Source: Atlantibacter hermannii (GTDB lineage Bacteria; Pseudomonadota; Gammaproteobacteria; Enterobacterales; Enterobacteriaceae). Taken from it: DNA of 64,000 nucleotides. Numbering within the stretch: the stretch's first letter is position 1; each line of letters starts with the position of its first letter. Both the position numbers and the translations under genes were made by a program. The notes under the pieces are model-generated. The model worked only from the letters and a program-made list of their open reading frames with translations, had not been told where the DNA came from and did no database searches. The stretch lies in the NCBI GenBank assembly GCA_900635495.1, contig LR134136.1, forward strand, positions 2,232,001-2,296,000, in the 5' to 3' direction. Shown piece after piece: positions 36,976 through 47,647 of this stretch.

Positions 36976-39900
36976 ATGTTTCAACGTGTACTGATTGCTA
37001 ACCGTGGCGAAATCGCCTGCCGGGCTATCCGCACCCTTCAGCGGATGGGGATTGAAAGCGTCGCGGTTTATTCGGACTGCGACCGCAACGCGCCGCATGT
37101 CGCCGACGCTACGCACGCCATCGCGCTGGGCGGCGACAGCGCCAGAGATACTTATCTGGATATTGATAAAATTCTCGCCGCGGCAAAAAAGAGCGGCGCA
37201 CAGGCGATTTTCCCCGGATACGGTTTTCTTTCCGAGCGGGCAGAGTTTGCCGCCGCCTGCGAAATGGCGGGGATCGTGTTTATCGGCCCGGACGCTTCGC
37301 AAATTGCCGATTTTGGTCAGAAGCACTGCGCCCGCGCCCTGGCCGCTCAGGCAGGCCTGCCGATGACCCCCGGCACCGGGCTGCTGCAAACCCTGGAAGA
37401 GGCCTGCGAGCGGGCGGCGGAGGTGGGATTCCCGCTGATGCTGAAAACCACCGCAGGCGGGGGCGGCATTGGTCTGATGCGCTGTGAGGACATGACAGCG
37501 CTGTGTGACGCCTGGCAAACCGTCAAACGACAGGGCGCGCAATTTTTTAATGATGACGGCGTATTTCTTGAGCGCTGTATCGACCGGGCGCGTCATCTCG
37601 AAGTCCAGATTTTCGGCGACGGCAAAGGTAAGGTTGTTGCCCTTGGCGAGCGCGACTGTTCGCTCCAGCGCCGCAACCAAAAAGTGCTGGAAGAAACGCC
37701 TGCACCCAATCTGCCGCAATCCACCCGTGAAGCGATGCTAAAGGCCGCTGTAGCATTGGGTGAATCGGTGAACTACCGCAGCGCGGGTACGGTGGAGTTT
37801 ATCTACGAACCCGCCCGGGACGCGTTCTATTTTCTGGAGGTCAACACCCGCCTGCAGGTGGAGCATCCGGTTACCGAAATGGTCACCGGCCTCGATCTTA
37901 TTGAGTGCATGGTCAGGCTGGCGGCACAGCAGCCCCTCGACTGGCAGGCCATGGCGCGGATGCCCATTGGCGCGGCGATTGAAGTCCGTGTCTATGCCGA
38001 AGATCCGCTGAAAAATTTCCAGCCCAGCCCCGGCGTACTCACTGAGGTGAGTTTCCCGCACAACGTGCGGGTAGATGGCTGGGTCAGCGCCGGCAGCGAA
38101 GTCAGCGCCTTTTACGATCCTATGATTGCCAAAATCATCGTCCACGGTGAAGACCGGCTGGACGCATTGCTCAAACTGCGCGATGCGCTTAACGCCACCC
38201 GGATAAGCGGCATCGCCACCAACCTTGATTATCTGCGTCAGTTGGCCACGCTGCCGGAATTTAACGCCGGGGTGATGTGGACGCGTTTGCTGGATGAGGT
38301 GGCTTACCAGGCTCATGCCATAGAGGTGCTGGAACCCGGTACCTGGAGCAGCGTTCAGGATTATCCGGGGCGACCAGGCTACTGGGATATCGGCGTCCCG
38401 CCGTCAGGTCCGATGGATGATTTGGCCTTCCAGCTTGCCAACCGCATCGTGGGTAACCATCCGGGCGCGGCGGGGCTGGAGTTTACGCTCCAGGGGCCGA
38501 CCCTGCGTTTTCACTGTGACGCGGTGATCGCCCTGACCGGGGCCAGTTGCCCGGCATTGCTGGACGATGCGCCGGTCGCCTACTGGCAGCCGGTGATTGT
38601 TAAAGCCGGGCAGACCCTGGCGCTGGGGCGTGCCACCTCAGGCTGTCGCACATATCTGGCGGTACGTAACGGCATTGATGTGCCGCTGTATCTTGGCAGC
38701 CGCTCGACCTTTGCCCTCGGTCAGTTCGGCGGCCACGCCGGTCGAACCCTGAAAGTGCCGATGTCCTGGCGATCTCGCGCCCGGAACTGGCGGGCTGTAC
38801 CACGCCCGCGCCGATAGCGCTGCCGCAAATGCCAGAACCGGCGCTGATACCGACCTACGGCGATACGTGGGACATCGGCGTGCTGTATGGACCGCACGGC
38901 GCGCCCGACTTCTTTACGCCGGAATCCATGGAGACATTTTTCGCCAGCGAGTGGGAGGTGCATTACAACTCTAACCGGCTTGGGGTGCGTCTGATCGGGC
39001 CGAAGCCGGAGTGGGCACGGGCCGACGGCGGGGAAGCGGGTCTGCATCCGTCAAACGTTCACGACTGTGAGTACGCCATCGGCGCGATTAACTTCACCGG
39101 CGACTTCCCGGTGATCCTGACCCGGGACGGACCGAGCCTGGGGGGATTTGTCTGCCCGGTCACCATTGCCAAAGCCGAGCTGTGGAAAGTCGGCCAGGTG
39201 AAACCCGGCGATAAAATCCGCTTTCATCCGGTGAGCTTCGCCTGGGCCCAGTCCCTTGAGCTGGCCCATCAGGTGGCGGTGACTAACCTCTGTGCCGCGA
39301 ACACGCTTCCCGACATCCCGGCTTCGATTGCGCCGGGCGTCACCCGCAGCGCCGCGATCCTCGCCCAGTGGGACGCCGAAGGGCCCCGCCCGGCGGTGGT
39401 CTGGCGGCAGGCTGGCGACAGCTACATCCTGATTGAATACGGCGAAAACGTGCTGGATCTGGCGCTGCGGTTGCGGGTGCATTTGCTGATGGCGGCGATT
39501 CGCGACGCCGCGATTCCGGGCGTGGAAGAGCTTTCGCCCGGCGTGCGCTCTTTGCAGGTGCGCTACGACGGGCAGCGCATCTCCCAGTCACAACTGATGG
39601 CGCAACTGCTGCAACTGGAGGCGTCGCTGGGGGATGTCTCGACGCTAAAAATCCCGTCGCGCATCGTCCATCTGCCAATGGCATTTGAAGACAGCGCAAC
39701 GCTTGCCGCCGTGGAACGCTACCGGCAAACGGTGCGGCCAGCGGCGCCGTGGCTGCCGAACAACGTGGATTTTATCGCCCGCGCCAACGGCCTGAGTGAC
39801 CGCGACGAGGTTCTGCGGATCATCGCCGACGCCAGCTATTTGATCCTCGGTCTGGGAGATGTCTATCTCGGCGCGCCCTGCGCGGTGCCTGTCGACCCGC

Positions 39901-40592
39901 GTCATCGCCTGCTGAGTTCGAAATATAACCCGGCGCGCACCTGGACGGCGGAAGGAACGGTCGGCATCGGCGGAATGTACATGTGCATTTACGGCATGGA
40001 TTCCCCGGGGGGCTATCAACTGGTGGGTCGCACCTTGCCCATCTGGAACAAGTTCCTGCGTAACGGCCAGTTTGACGATGAACCCTGGCTGCTGAAGTTC
40101 TTCGACCAGGTGCGCTTCTACCCGGTCAGTGAAGAGGAGCTGACTGCCTTCCGCGAAGCGTTCCGGGAAGGCCGCGCCGGGGTGCGCATCGAAGAGAGCG
40201 AGTTTGATTTTGCGGCCTATCAGCAATTCCTGGCCGACAACGCCGCCGACATAGACGCCTTTCGCGTGCGGCAACAACAGGCGTTTAGTGAGGAAGTGGC
40301 GCGCTGGCAGACCGATGAAAGTGACAACGTCACGGAAAGTGAACTGCACAGCACCCCTGACGACGCGCATCAGGGCCAGCGGGTGAACGCCGATCTGAAC
40401 GGCAATATCTGGAAAATCCTCGTCGAGCCGGGCCAGAGCGTGAAGCAGGGCGATCCGCTAATCGTGGTGGAAGCCATGAAAATGGAGTTGATGGTATGTG
40501 CGCCCAATGACGGCACGGTCACCGCCATTGGCTGCCAGCAGGGGCGCCCGGTGGGGCCAGGGGACGCGCTGTTATGGCTGGCGGCCAGTTGA
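36976..40592 (+). CDS. uca: Biotin-dependent urea carboxylase, one-base frameshift
   Basis: Repaired length is about 1205 residues. It carboxylates urea with ATP and bicarbonate to allophanate. Domains in order: biotin carboxylase (residues 1-450; ANRGEIACRAIRT, the ATP-grasp KTTAGGGGIGLM, EVNTRLQVEHPVTEM), a carboxyltransferase pair related to KipI/KipA (about 475-1100; DYPGRPGYWDIGVPPSGPMDD is diagnostic), and biotin carboxyl carrier (last 75 residues) with the biotinylated Lys in EAMKMEL. The frame breaks near 38758, where GTGCC should be GTGGCC. It follows atzF by 10 bases. Confidence 0.9.
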
Positions 40593-41286
40593 TGAGCGCC
40601 TTTCGCGGTACGCCCGCCCAGGAAGGCATTGCCGGACGGGTCTATCAGCACGTCAAGCAGGCGATTTTCGAATTTGAACTGCTGCCGGGGATCGGTTCAG
40701 CGAATCGGATATCGCCAACCGGGTTGGCGTGAGCCGCACGCCGGTGCGCCAGGCCCTGTACGCCCTCGAACAGGAAGGTTATCTCGACGTGCAACCGCGC
40801 AGCGGCTGGCAGGTCAAGCCGGTGGATTTCGACGCGCTGGAAGCGTTTTACGACTTACGGGTCGTGCTGGAAACCGAAGCGGTGCGCCGTTTATGCCAGC
40901 GGCCTGACGCGGGGGTTCCGGCCTCGCTTCAGGCGCTGGTAGCGTTCTGGATCGACTCGCCCCCATTGCCGGAAGGCAGTGACGTCGCACAACGGGATGA
41001 GGCGTTTCATATGACGCTGGTATGCGCTGCCGGCAACCCGGAAATGGCGCGGGTGCACCGCGACGTGACGGAAAAGATTCGTATCGTGCGCCGCCTCGAT
41101 TTCACCCAGGCGCCGCGTGTGGCAGCCACATACGCCGAGCACAGCGCCATTTTGCTCGCCATTATTCACCGTGACGTCAAGGAGGCCAGTGACCGACTGA
41201 ACGCGCATATCGCACAAAGCCAGAAAGAGGTTCGCAACATTACGCTTCATATGCTGCAGCAAGCGCGGCAGGCGAAGTGTCCTTAA
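40592..41286 (+). CDS. GntR-family (FCD) regulator of the urea operon, one-base frameshift
   Basis: Repaired length is about 231 residues. The winged helix-turn-helix (RVYQHVKQAIFEFELLPG, then FSESDIANRVGVSRTPVRQALYALEQEGYL) is split by a missing G in the G run at 40687-40690. The C-terminal FCD effector domain (LEAFYDLRVVLETEAVRRL ... EHSAILLAIIHRDVKEASDRLNAHI) is intact. The ATG overlaps the uca stop (TGATG). It probably senses urea, allophanate or a related compound and acts on the palindrome at 35126-35137. Confidence 0.8.
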
Positions 41287-41334
41287 CGCGGCGCAGGCCG
41301 CAATCGCACAGCACCATTTTGGGGAATGATCATT

Positions 41335-42606
41335 ATGCAACGACGTACCTTGTTAAAAGCCTTTGCCCTTTGCGCGTCCGTGTCAGCGATGGGCGTCACC
41401 TTCAGCGTTCAGGCCGCCGACACCATCAAGGTGGGCATTATGCATTCGTTATCCGGCACCATGGCGATATCAGAAACGCCGCTGAAAAACGTGGCGCTGA
41501 TGACCATCGAGGAGATCAACGCCAAAGGCGGGGTGTTGGGTAAAAAGCTGGAACCGGTGGTGGTCGATCCGGCCTCCAACTGGCCGCTGTTCGCCGAGAA
41601 AGCCCGCCAGCTGCTGAGCCAGGATAAGGTGGATGTGGTGTTCGGCTGCTGGACCTCGGTATCACGTAAATCCGTGCTGCCGGTATTTGAAGAGCTGAAC
41701 GGTCTGCTGTTCTACCCGGTTCAGTACGAAGGCGAAGAGATGTCGCCAAACGTGTTCTACACCGGCGCTGCGCCGAACCAGCAGGCGATCCCGGCGGTGG
41801 AGTACCTGATGAGCGAGGACGGCGGCGGCGCGAAGCGTTTCTTCCTGTTAGGGACCGACTACGTCTATCCGCGCACCACCAACAAGATCCTGCGTTCGTT
41901 CCTGCACTCGAAAGGCGTCGCGGATAAGGATATCGAAGAGGTCTATACCCCGTTTGGTCACAGCGACTACCAGACCATCGTCGCCAACATCAAGAAATTC
42001 TCGGCGGGTGGCAAAACGGCGGTGATCTCCACCATCAACGGCGATTCTAACGTACCGTTCTATAAAGAGCTGGCGAACCAGGCGGTGAAAGCCACCGACG
42101 TGCCGGTGGTGGCCTTCTCCGTGGGAGAAGAGGAACTGCGCGGTATCGACACCAAACCGCTGGTGGGCAACCTCGCGGCCTGGAACTACTTTGAGTCCGT
42201 GGATAACCCTACCAACACCCAGTTTGTCGCCGCGTATAAGGCCTGGGCGAAAGCCAATAAGGTGCCCAACGCCGATACCGTCGTGACCAACGATCCGATG
42301 GAAGCCACCTGGGTCGGGATTCATATGTGGGCGCAGGCGGTAGAAAAAGCTGGCACCACTGACGTGGATAAAGTGCGCGCCGCCATGGCCGGACAAACCG
42401 TCAAAGCCCCGTCCGGCTTTACGCTCACCATGGATGCCACCAATCATCATCTCCATAAACCGGTCATGATTGGCGAAATCGAAGGCAACGGTCAGTTCAA
42501 CGTGGTATGGCAGACCGAACAGCCGGTTCGCGCCCAGCCGTGGAGCCCGTTTATCGCCGGTAACGATAAAAAATCCGACCAGCCGGTGAAAACCGCGAGT
42601 AACTAA
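41335..42606 (+). CDS. urtA: Urea ABC transporter substrate-binding protein UrtA
   Basis: A 423-residue periplasmic binding protein of the amide-urea family. The leader MQRRTLLKAFALCASVSAMG has a twin-arginine-like RRTLLK motif and ends VQAADT, so Tat or Sec export are both possible. The mature part starts DTIKVGIMHSLSGTMAISETPL and carries WTSVSRKSVLPVFEE and FYPVQYEGEEMSPN, typical of UrtA. I chose the ATG at 41335 because its spacing from GGGG at 41321 is better than that of the in-frame ATG at 41326. Confidence 0.9.
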   Translation: MQRRTLLKAFALCASVSAMGVTFSVQAADTIKVGIMHSLSGTMAISETPLKNVALMTIEEINAKGGVLGKKLEPVVVDPASNWPLFAEKARQLLSQDKVDVVFGCWTSVSRKSVLPVFEELNGLLFYPVQYEGEEMSPNVFYTGAAPNQQAIPAVEYLMSEDGGGAKRFFLLGTDYVYPRTTNKILRSFLHSKGVADKDIEEVYTPFGHSDYQTIVANIKKFSAGGKTAVISTINGDSNVPFYKELANQAVKATDVPVVAFSVGEEELRGIDTKPLVGNLAAWNYFESVDNPTNTQFVAAYKAWAKANKVPNADTVVTNDPMEATWVGIHMWAQAVEKAGTTDVDKVRAAMAGQTVKAPSGFTLTMDATNHHLHKPVMIGEIEGNGQFNVVWQTEQPVRAQPWSPFIAGNDKKSDQPVKTASN

Positions 42607-42668
42607 GCCATTCGCCTCCTGGAGACAGGAGGCGTTTCCCACCACGGAAAAACCGACGCGGAGAAACG

Positions 42669-44244
42669 ATGATGAAACCCGCCACCTTTTTTGTATCTGC
42701 TTCTGGTGACGCTGCTGCTTCCCGCACGGGTTTGGGCCGCCGACAGCGATGATTTTAGCCGGGCAAACCGCGCCGAACAGACCCGGATGCTGGAAACCTG
42801 GGGCAATACGCCCGACGCAAGCCGGCTACCTTTTTTAAAAGCACTGGCCGCCGAACGGGTGGTGCTTGACGCACAACAACATCCTTTTGACGAGAACGCG
42901 AACCGGCTGACGCCCCTTGGCAGCGCCGCCGTACCCACAGGGGAAACCCGTAAACTGCGCCTCACCAACCGGCTACGCAATCTCGCTGCCACGGCGCTGG
43001 CAACCCATTATCTTGTTAGTGACAACGTCACGGAAAGAATGCGCGCCGCCGAGACTCTTCAGCGCGACGCCACCCCGGAGATGGCCACACTGCTCGAATC
43101 ACGTCGCCAGCATGAACCGGACGGCGCGGTACGCGACGCCCTGATCACTGCGCTGGCGTTGATGAATCTCACGCATCCGCAGCCCGCGATGCGGCTCGCG
43201 GCGGCGCAACAGCTGGAGAGTTCCGGTTCGCCGCAGGTGCAGGCGCGGCTGCAACCGTTAACCGATCCGCAAACCGAACCCGATGCTGATGTTCGCGCGC
43301 AGGCGCAGAAAAGCGTGAAGGCCATTGGTCAGCGACTGATGTGGGGCGAGCTGGCGGGCCAGGCATTTATGGGGCTGTCGCTGGGGTCAGTGCTGCTGCT
43401 GGCGGCGCTGGGGCTGGCGATCACCTACGGCCTGTTGGGGGTCATCAACATGGCCCACGGCGAAATGCTGATGCTCGGCGCGTACAGCGCGTGGATGGTA
43501 CAAAATGCCTTTGCGGCCTGGGCGCCGCAGTGGCTGGCGCTTTATCCGCTGGCGGCGCTGCCGGTGGCGTTTCTGGTGACGGCGGGGATCGGCATGGCGC
43601 TGGAGCGCAGTGTGATCCGCCATCTCTATGGGCGTCCACTGGAGACCCTGCTCGCCACTTGGGGCATCAGCCTGATGCTGATCCAAATCGTGCGCATGGT
43701 GTTTGGCGCGCAAAACGTCGAGGTGGCGAACCCGGCGTGGCTGTCGGGCGGCATACAGGTCTTGCCGAACCTGATCCTGCCCTGGAACCGGGTGGCGGTC
43801 ATTGGGTTTGTACTGTTCGTGCTGGCCTTTACCTGGCTGCTACTGAACCGGACCCGGCTTGGCATGAACGTGCGGGCGGTAACGCAAAACCGCGCCATGG
43901 CTGCCTGCTGCGGCGTGCCGGAAGGCCGTGTGGATATGCTGGCGTTCGGGCTCGGGTCCGGGATCGCCGGACTGGGCGGCGTGGCGCTGTCGCAGCTTGG
44001 TAACGTCGGCCCGGAACTCGGCCAGGGCTACATCATCGATTCCTTTTTAGTGGTGGTGCTGGGGGGCGTCGGCCAACTGGCTGGCAGCGTGGCGGCGGCC
44101 TTCAGCCTCGGTATTCTCAATAAAATTCTTGAGCCGCAGCTGGGTGCGGTGCTTGGCAAAATCCTGATCCTGCTGCTGATTGTGCTGTTTATCCAGAAGC
44201 GACCGCAGGGCCTGTTCGCACTGAAAGGGAGGGTTGTTGAATGA
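42669..44244 (+). CDS. urtB: Urea ABC transporter permease UrtB, frameshift in the leader
   Basis: Repaired length is about 524 residues. UrtB is unusual among branched-chain-type permeases in having a signal peptide and a periplasmic helical domain of about 200 residues (DDFSRANRAEQTRMLETWGN ... ) before the LivH-like membrane part (GLAITYGLLGVINMAHGEMLMLGAY onward). The leader MMKPATF-LYLLLVTLLLPARVWAA is broken by one extra T in the run at 42687-42692 (T6, expected T5). The stop overlaps the urtC start. Confidence 0.88.
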
Positions 44245-45318
44245 TTAGCCTGCCGTTAACCACTGCCGCCACCCAACGGCGGCCCAGGCTGAGCCTGGCG
44301 CTGGGTGGCGTCATTCTGGCGGCGCTGCTGGTGTTGCCGTTTCTGGCGCTGCTGCCGGCGACGCACCCGCTGCACCTGTCGGAATGGATGCTGACGCTGC
44401 TCGGTAAAATCCTCTGTTACGCGATCATGGCGGTGGCGCTGGACCTGGTCTGGGGTTATGCCGGGATGCTCTCGCTGGGACATGGGCTGTTTTTCGCCCT
44501 CGGCGGTTATGCCATGGGCATGTATCTGATGCGCCAGGCCGCAGGGGATGGGCTGCCCGGATTTATGAGCTTTCTCTCCTGGACGGAGCTGCCCTGGTAC
44601 TGGTTCGGCACCAGCAGCTTTTTATGGACGTTGATGCTGATTGTGCTGGTGCCGGGCCTGCTGGCGCTGCTGTTCGGCTATTTCGCGTTTCGCTCAAAAA
44701 TCAAAGGCGTGTATTTCTCAATCATGACCCAGGCGCTGACCTGGGCCGGGATGTTGCTGTTCTTTCGTAATGAAACCGGCTTTGGCGGCAATAACGGTTT
44801 TACCGGCTTCACCACGCTGCTCGGTATGCCAGTGACCGCGACCGGCACGCGCATCGGCCTGTTTGTGGCGACGGTACTGGTTCTGGCCCTGAGTCTGGTC
44901 ATCGGCTGGGGGCTGGCAAAAAGCAAATTTGGCCGGGTGCTGACGGCGGTGCGCGACGCGGAAAGCCGCCTGACGTTCTGCGGCTACGATCCGAAGGGCT
45001 TTAAGCTGCTGGTCTGGACGCTGTCGGCGGTGCTCTGCGGGCTGGCGGGGGCGCTGTATGTGCCGCAAGTCGGCATTATCAACCCCGGCGAAATGTCGCC
45101 GACCAATTCTATCGAAGCGGCCATCTGGGTGGCGCTGGGGGGACGCGGCACGCTGATTGGCCCGGTGATCGGCGCAGGCCTGGTTAACGGCGCGAAAAGC
45201 CTGTTCACGGTGACTATGCCGGAGTACTGGCTGCTGTTCCTCGGGTTGATGTTTATTCTGGTGACGCGCTTCTTACCGCGCCGGCGTAGTTGGGCTAATC
45301 AGGCGAGGCAAATCATGA
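44241..45318 (+). CDS. urtC: Urea ABC transporter permease UrtC, one-base insertion near the end
   Basis: Repaired length is about 358 residues. This LivM-like inner-membrane permease partners UrtB (DLVWGYAGMLSLGHGLFFALGGYAMGMYLM; GNNGFTGFTTLLG; AIWVALGGRGTLIGPVIGAG). One extra C at 45281-45282 makes the frame run on into urtD, which gives a false UrtC-UrtD fusion. Removing it restores an ending LPRGVVGLIRRGKS and a TGA at 45316-45318 that overlaps the urtD ATG, the normal gene arrangement. Confidence 0.85.
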
Positions 45319-46117
45319 TGCAACCGGATGAAGGATTGTTTACCCGCCAGCAGGTCACGGATCGGTATCGCGCGCAAACCGACCCGGTACTGCAACTGGA
45401 AAACATCAGCGTCAGTTTTGATGGCTTTAAAGCGTTAACTGACCTGAGTTTACAGATTGGCGTGGGCGAACTGCGCTGCATTATCGGCCCCAACGGTGCC
45501 GGGAAAACCACACTGATGGATGTGATCACCGGCAAAACCCGGCCCCAGAGCGGACGGGCGATTTACGACCAGACCACCGATTTGACCGCGTTGTCGTCCA
45601 TTGAGATTGCCCGTCAGGGGATTGGCCGTAAATTCCAGAAGCCGACGGTGTTTGAGGCGCTGAGCGTGGTTTGAAAACCTCGAACTGGCGCAAAAGGGCG
45701 ATAAGTCCGTATGGGGCACATTGCGGGCACGCCTCCAGCGGCGAAAAACGCGATCGGATTGATGAGATCCTGAGCCTGCTGCGGCTGAATGCCGAGCGTC
45801 ACCGGGCGGCGGGCACTCTCTCTCACGGGCAAAAGCAGTTTCTGGAAATTGGCATGTTGCTGATTCAGGAGCCGCACCTGCTGCTGCTGGATGAACCGGC
45901 CGCCGGGATGACCGATGCGGAAACGGAATACAGCGCCGAGCTGTTCCGCGCCCTGGCGGGCAAACACTCCCTGATGGTGGTGGAGCACGATATGGGTTTT
46001 GTGGAAACCATCGCCGACCGGGTGACGGTGCTGCATCAGGGGCAGGTGCTGGCGGAAGGATCACTGCGCGACGTGCAGAACAATGAGCAGGTTATTGACG
46101 TCTATTTAGGGCGCTAA
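45315..46117 (+). CDS. urtD: Urea ABC transporter ATP-binding protein UrtD, two one-base insertions
   Basis: Repaired length is about 266 residues. It is a LivG-like ATPase: Walker A IGPNGAGKTTLMDVITG, GIGRKFQKPTVFEALSVFENLELA around the Q-loop, signature LSHGQKQFLEIGMLL, Walker B LLLLDEPAAGMT and switch VVEHDMGFVETIADRV. Two insertions break it: an extra G at 45668-45669 and an extra C at 45735-45736. The start ATGATG overlaps the repaired urtC stop. Confidence 0.85.
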
Positions 46118-46126
46118 GGAGCGGGA

Positions 46127-46825
46127 ATGTTACAGGTCAGCGGTCTGAATCAGTTTTACGGCGGCAGCCATATTCTGCGCGGCGTGTCGTTTGAGGTACG
46201 GCCTGGCGAGGTCACCTGCCTGCTGGGGCGTAACGGCGTGGGCAAAAGCACGCTCTTAAAATGCCTGATGGGCCTGATTGCCGCCCGTTCCGGCGAGGTG
46301 ATGTTTCAGGACAAAAACATCACGCGCCTGAAACCGCACCAGCGGGTGCGGGCGGGCATGGCTTACGTGCCTCAGGGGCGCGAGATTTTCCCGCGCCTGA
46401 CGGTGGAAGAAAATCTGCTGATGGGGCTGTCACGCTTTTCAGGTCGGGATGCGCGGAGCGTTCCCGATGAAATTTACGCGTTATTCCCGGTGCTGCATGA
46501 GATGAAACAACGGCGTGGCGGCGATCTTTCGGGTGGGCAGCAGCAACAACTGGCGATTGGCCGTGCGCTGGCCTGCCGTCCGCAGTTGTTGATCCTGGAT
46601 GAGCCCACCGAGGGGATTCAACCCTCGGTAATTAAACAGATCGGCGCGGTGATTGCTGAACTGTCCAGGCGCGGCGATATGGCAATTTTACTGGTGGAGC
46701 AGTTTTACGATTTCGCCGCAGAACTGGCCGACAGCTACCTGGTGATGTCGCGTGGCGACATCATCCAGCGCGGCGCGGGGAGCCAGATGGAGCAGGACGG
46801 GGTAAGGGGTCTGGTTGCGATTTAA
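46127..46825 (+). CDS. urtE: Urea ABC transporter ATP-binding protein UrtE
   Basis: A 232-residue LivF-like ATPase, the second nucleotide-binding subunit of the urea importer. Walker A LLGRNGVGKSTLLKCLMG, Q-loop AYVPQGREIFPRLTVEENL, signature LSGGQQQQLAIGRALA and Walker B LLILDEPTEGIQP are intact, followed by the switch region LVEQFYDFA. It ends the atzF-uca-gntR-urtABCDE unit, which imports urea and degrades it without urease, yielding ammonia. Confidence 0.93.
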   Translation: MLQVSGLNQFYGGSHILRGVSFEVRPGEVTCLLGRNGVGKSTLLKCLMGLIAARSGEVMFQDKNITRLKPHQRVRAGMAYVPQGREIFPRLTVEENLLMGLSRFSGRDARSVPDEIYALFPVLHEMKQRRGGDLSGGQQQQLAIGRALACRPQLLILDEPTEGIQPSVIKQIGAVIAELSRRGDMAILLVEQFYDFAAELADSYLVMSRGDIIQRGAGSQMEQDGVRGLVAI

Positions 46826-46843
46826 GCCGGGTGATGACCCGGC
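46826..46843. terminator. Stem-loop between convergent urtE and mqsA
   Basis: GCCGGG-TGATGA-CCCGGC begins at the base after the urtE stop. Neither side has a long T tract, so it may be a weak two-way terminator. Confidence 0.5.
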
Positions 46844-46858
46844 AATGGTTTGAAGAAG

Positions 46859-47263
46859 TTACAGCGATTTGTATTCTTCGAATAATTCCGGGAACTTATC
46901 AAACATTTTAAAGAGTTTCACCACGGCTATCGGCGGCGTGGTTTTCCCTGTTTCATAACGCGAAAAGGCATTTACGCCGCCGCCAAACAGCATACCGGCC
47001 TGTTGCTGATCGATGCGCAAATTTTTACGCACCCGGGTAAACAGCGTCGGGTCGAAAGATTCTGCATTCACCGCAGTGCGGAAGGCTGAGGCCTGAGCGC
47101 TAAAGGCGTTGCTTTCTTCAGGAGTAAAGATAATTTCACCGCAGGAATTGCAATATTCGCCAACAATCCCACGCAAGGTTGTTTTGCTGCCTTTGTATTC
47201 ATAGGGCAGATCGCGGCTTTCATGAGTTAAATGGCCGCCGCCACAAACGGGACAAGTTTTCAT
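46859..47263 (-). CDS. mqsA: Antitoxin MqsA
   Basis: A 134-residue two-domain antitoxin. The N-terminal zinc domain has CPVC (residues 4-7) and CNSC (near 38-41) ligand pairs and neutralises MqsR; the C-terminal XRE helix-turn-helix (IDQQQAGMLFGGGVNAFSRYETGKTTPP) binds DNA and represses the operon. I chose the second of two adjacent ATGs because AAGGAG then sits at proper spacing. The first base of that codon overlaps the mqsR stop. Order toxin before antitoxin is typical of mqsRA. Confidence 0.9.
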   Translation of the reverse strand: MKTCPVCGGGHLTHESRDLPYEYKGSKTTLRGIVGEYCNSCGEIIFTPEESNAFSAQASAFRTAVNAESFDPTLFTRVRKNLRIDQQQAGMLFGGGVNAFSRYETGKTTPPIAVVKLFKMFDKFPELFEEYKSL

Positions 47264-47568
47264 CATAACTCCTTAAATGACACAATCAGGACGTCATCTT
47301 TCACGATAAGCTTAAGATAGATATGGCGTTCGTCGAAACGCGTGCGATACACATCATGCCAGATGGTTTCATCATGATACGCAGTCATACTTTTATAAAA
47401 ATGACTCTGGTCCAGCAGCAAAACAACTTTGCACATTAAGGGTAACACTGGCGCGGGGAAGCCTAATTCAAGCGCGCCTTGCGTGGCGGTAAAGGTGGTT
47501 TTGACTTTGCCTGACCGCACCATTTCTTTCACCACGCTCAGAGGGACGTTGGGTGTTCCTTTTCTCAT
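47263..47568 (-). CDS. mqsR: mRNA interferase toxin MqsR
   Basis: A 101-residue RelE-fold ribonuclease that cuts mRNA at GCU in E. coli. Positions equivalent to E. coli catalytic Lys56, Tyr81 and Lys96 are kept (FYKSMT, HIYLKL, VSFKEL). The equivalent of Gln68 is His in TIWHDVY. The N-terminal region (TPNVPLSVVKEMVRSGKVKTT) is divergent but alignable. It is followed without a gap by mqsA, so the pair forms one type II toxin-antitoxin unit. Confidence 0.9.
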   Translation of the reverse strand: MRKGTPNVPLSVVKEMVRSGKVKTTFTATQGALELGFPAPVLPLMCKVVLLLDQSHFYKSMTAYHDETIWHDVYRTRFDERHIYLKLIVKDDVLIVSFKEL

Positions 47569-47584
47569 GGGTGATTCATCCTGA

Positions 47585-47613
47585 ACTATAATTCACCTCA
47601 GAGGTTATTTCAA
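47585..47613 (-). promoter_or_regulatory. mqsRA promoter with embedded MqsA operator
   Basis: On the minus strand TTGAAA (-35, 47608-47613) and TATAGT (-10, 47585-47590) are separated by exactly 17 bases. Between them lies AACCT-CTG-AGGTG (47594-47606), matching the known MqsA site AACCT-N3-AGGTT at 9 of 10 positions. Binding there would exclude RNA polymerase, which explains autorepression. Confidence 0.8.
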
Positions 47614-47647
47614 ACGGGGTGGGTTATCCAGACGATTTTTTGTGCAC

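Noticed and set aside
44241..45674. A 477-residue UrtC-UrtD fusion protein
   Set aside because: A single extra C explains the read-through; the repaired ends match the normal overlapping gene pair.
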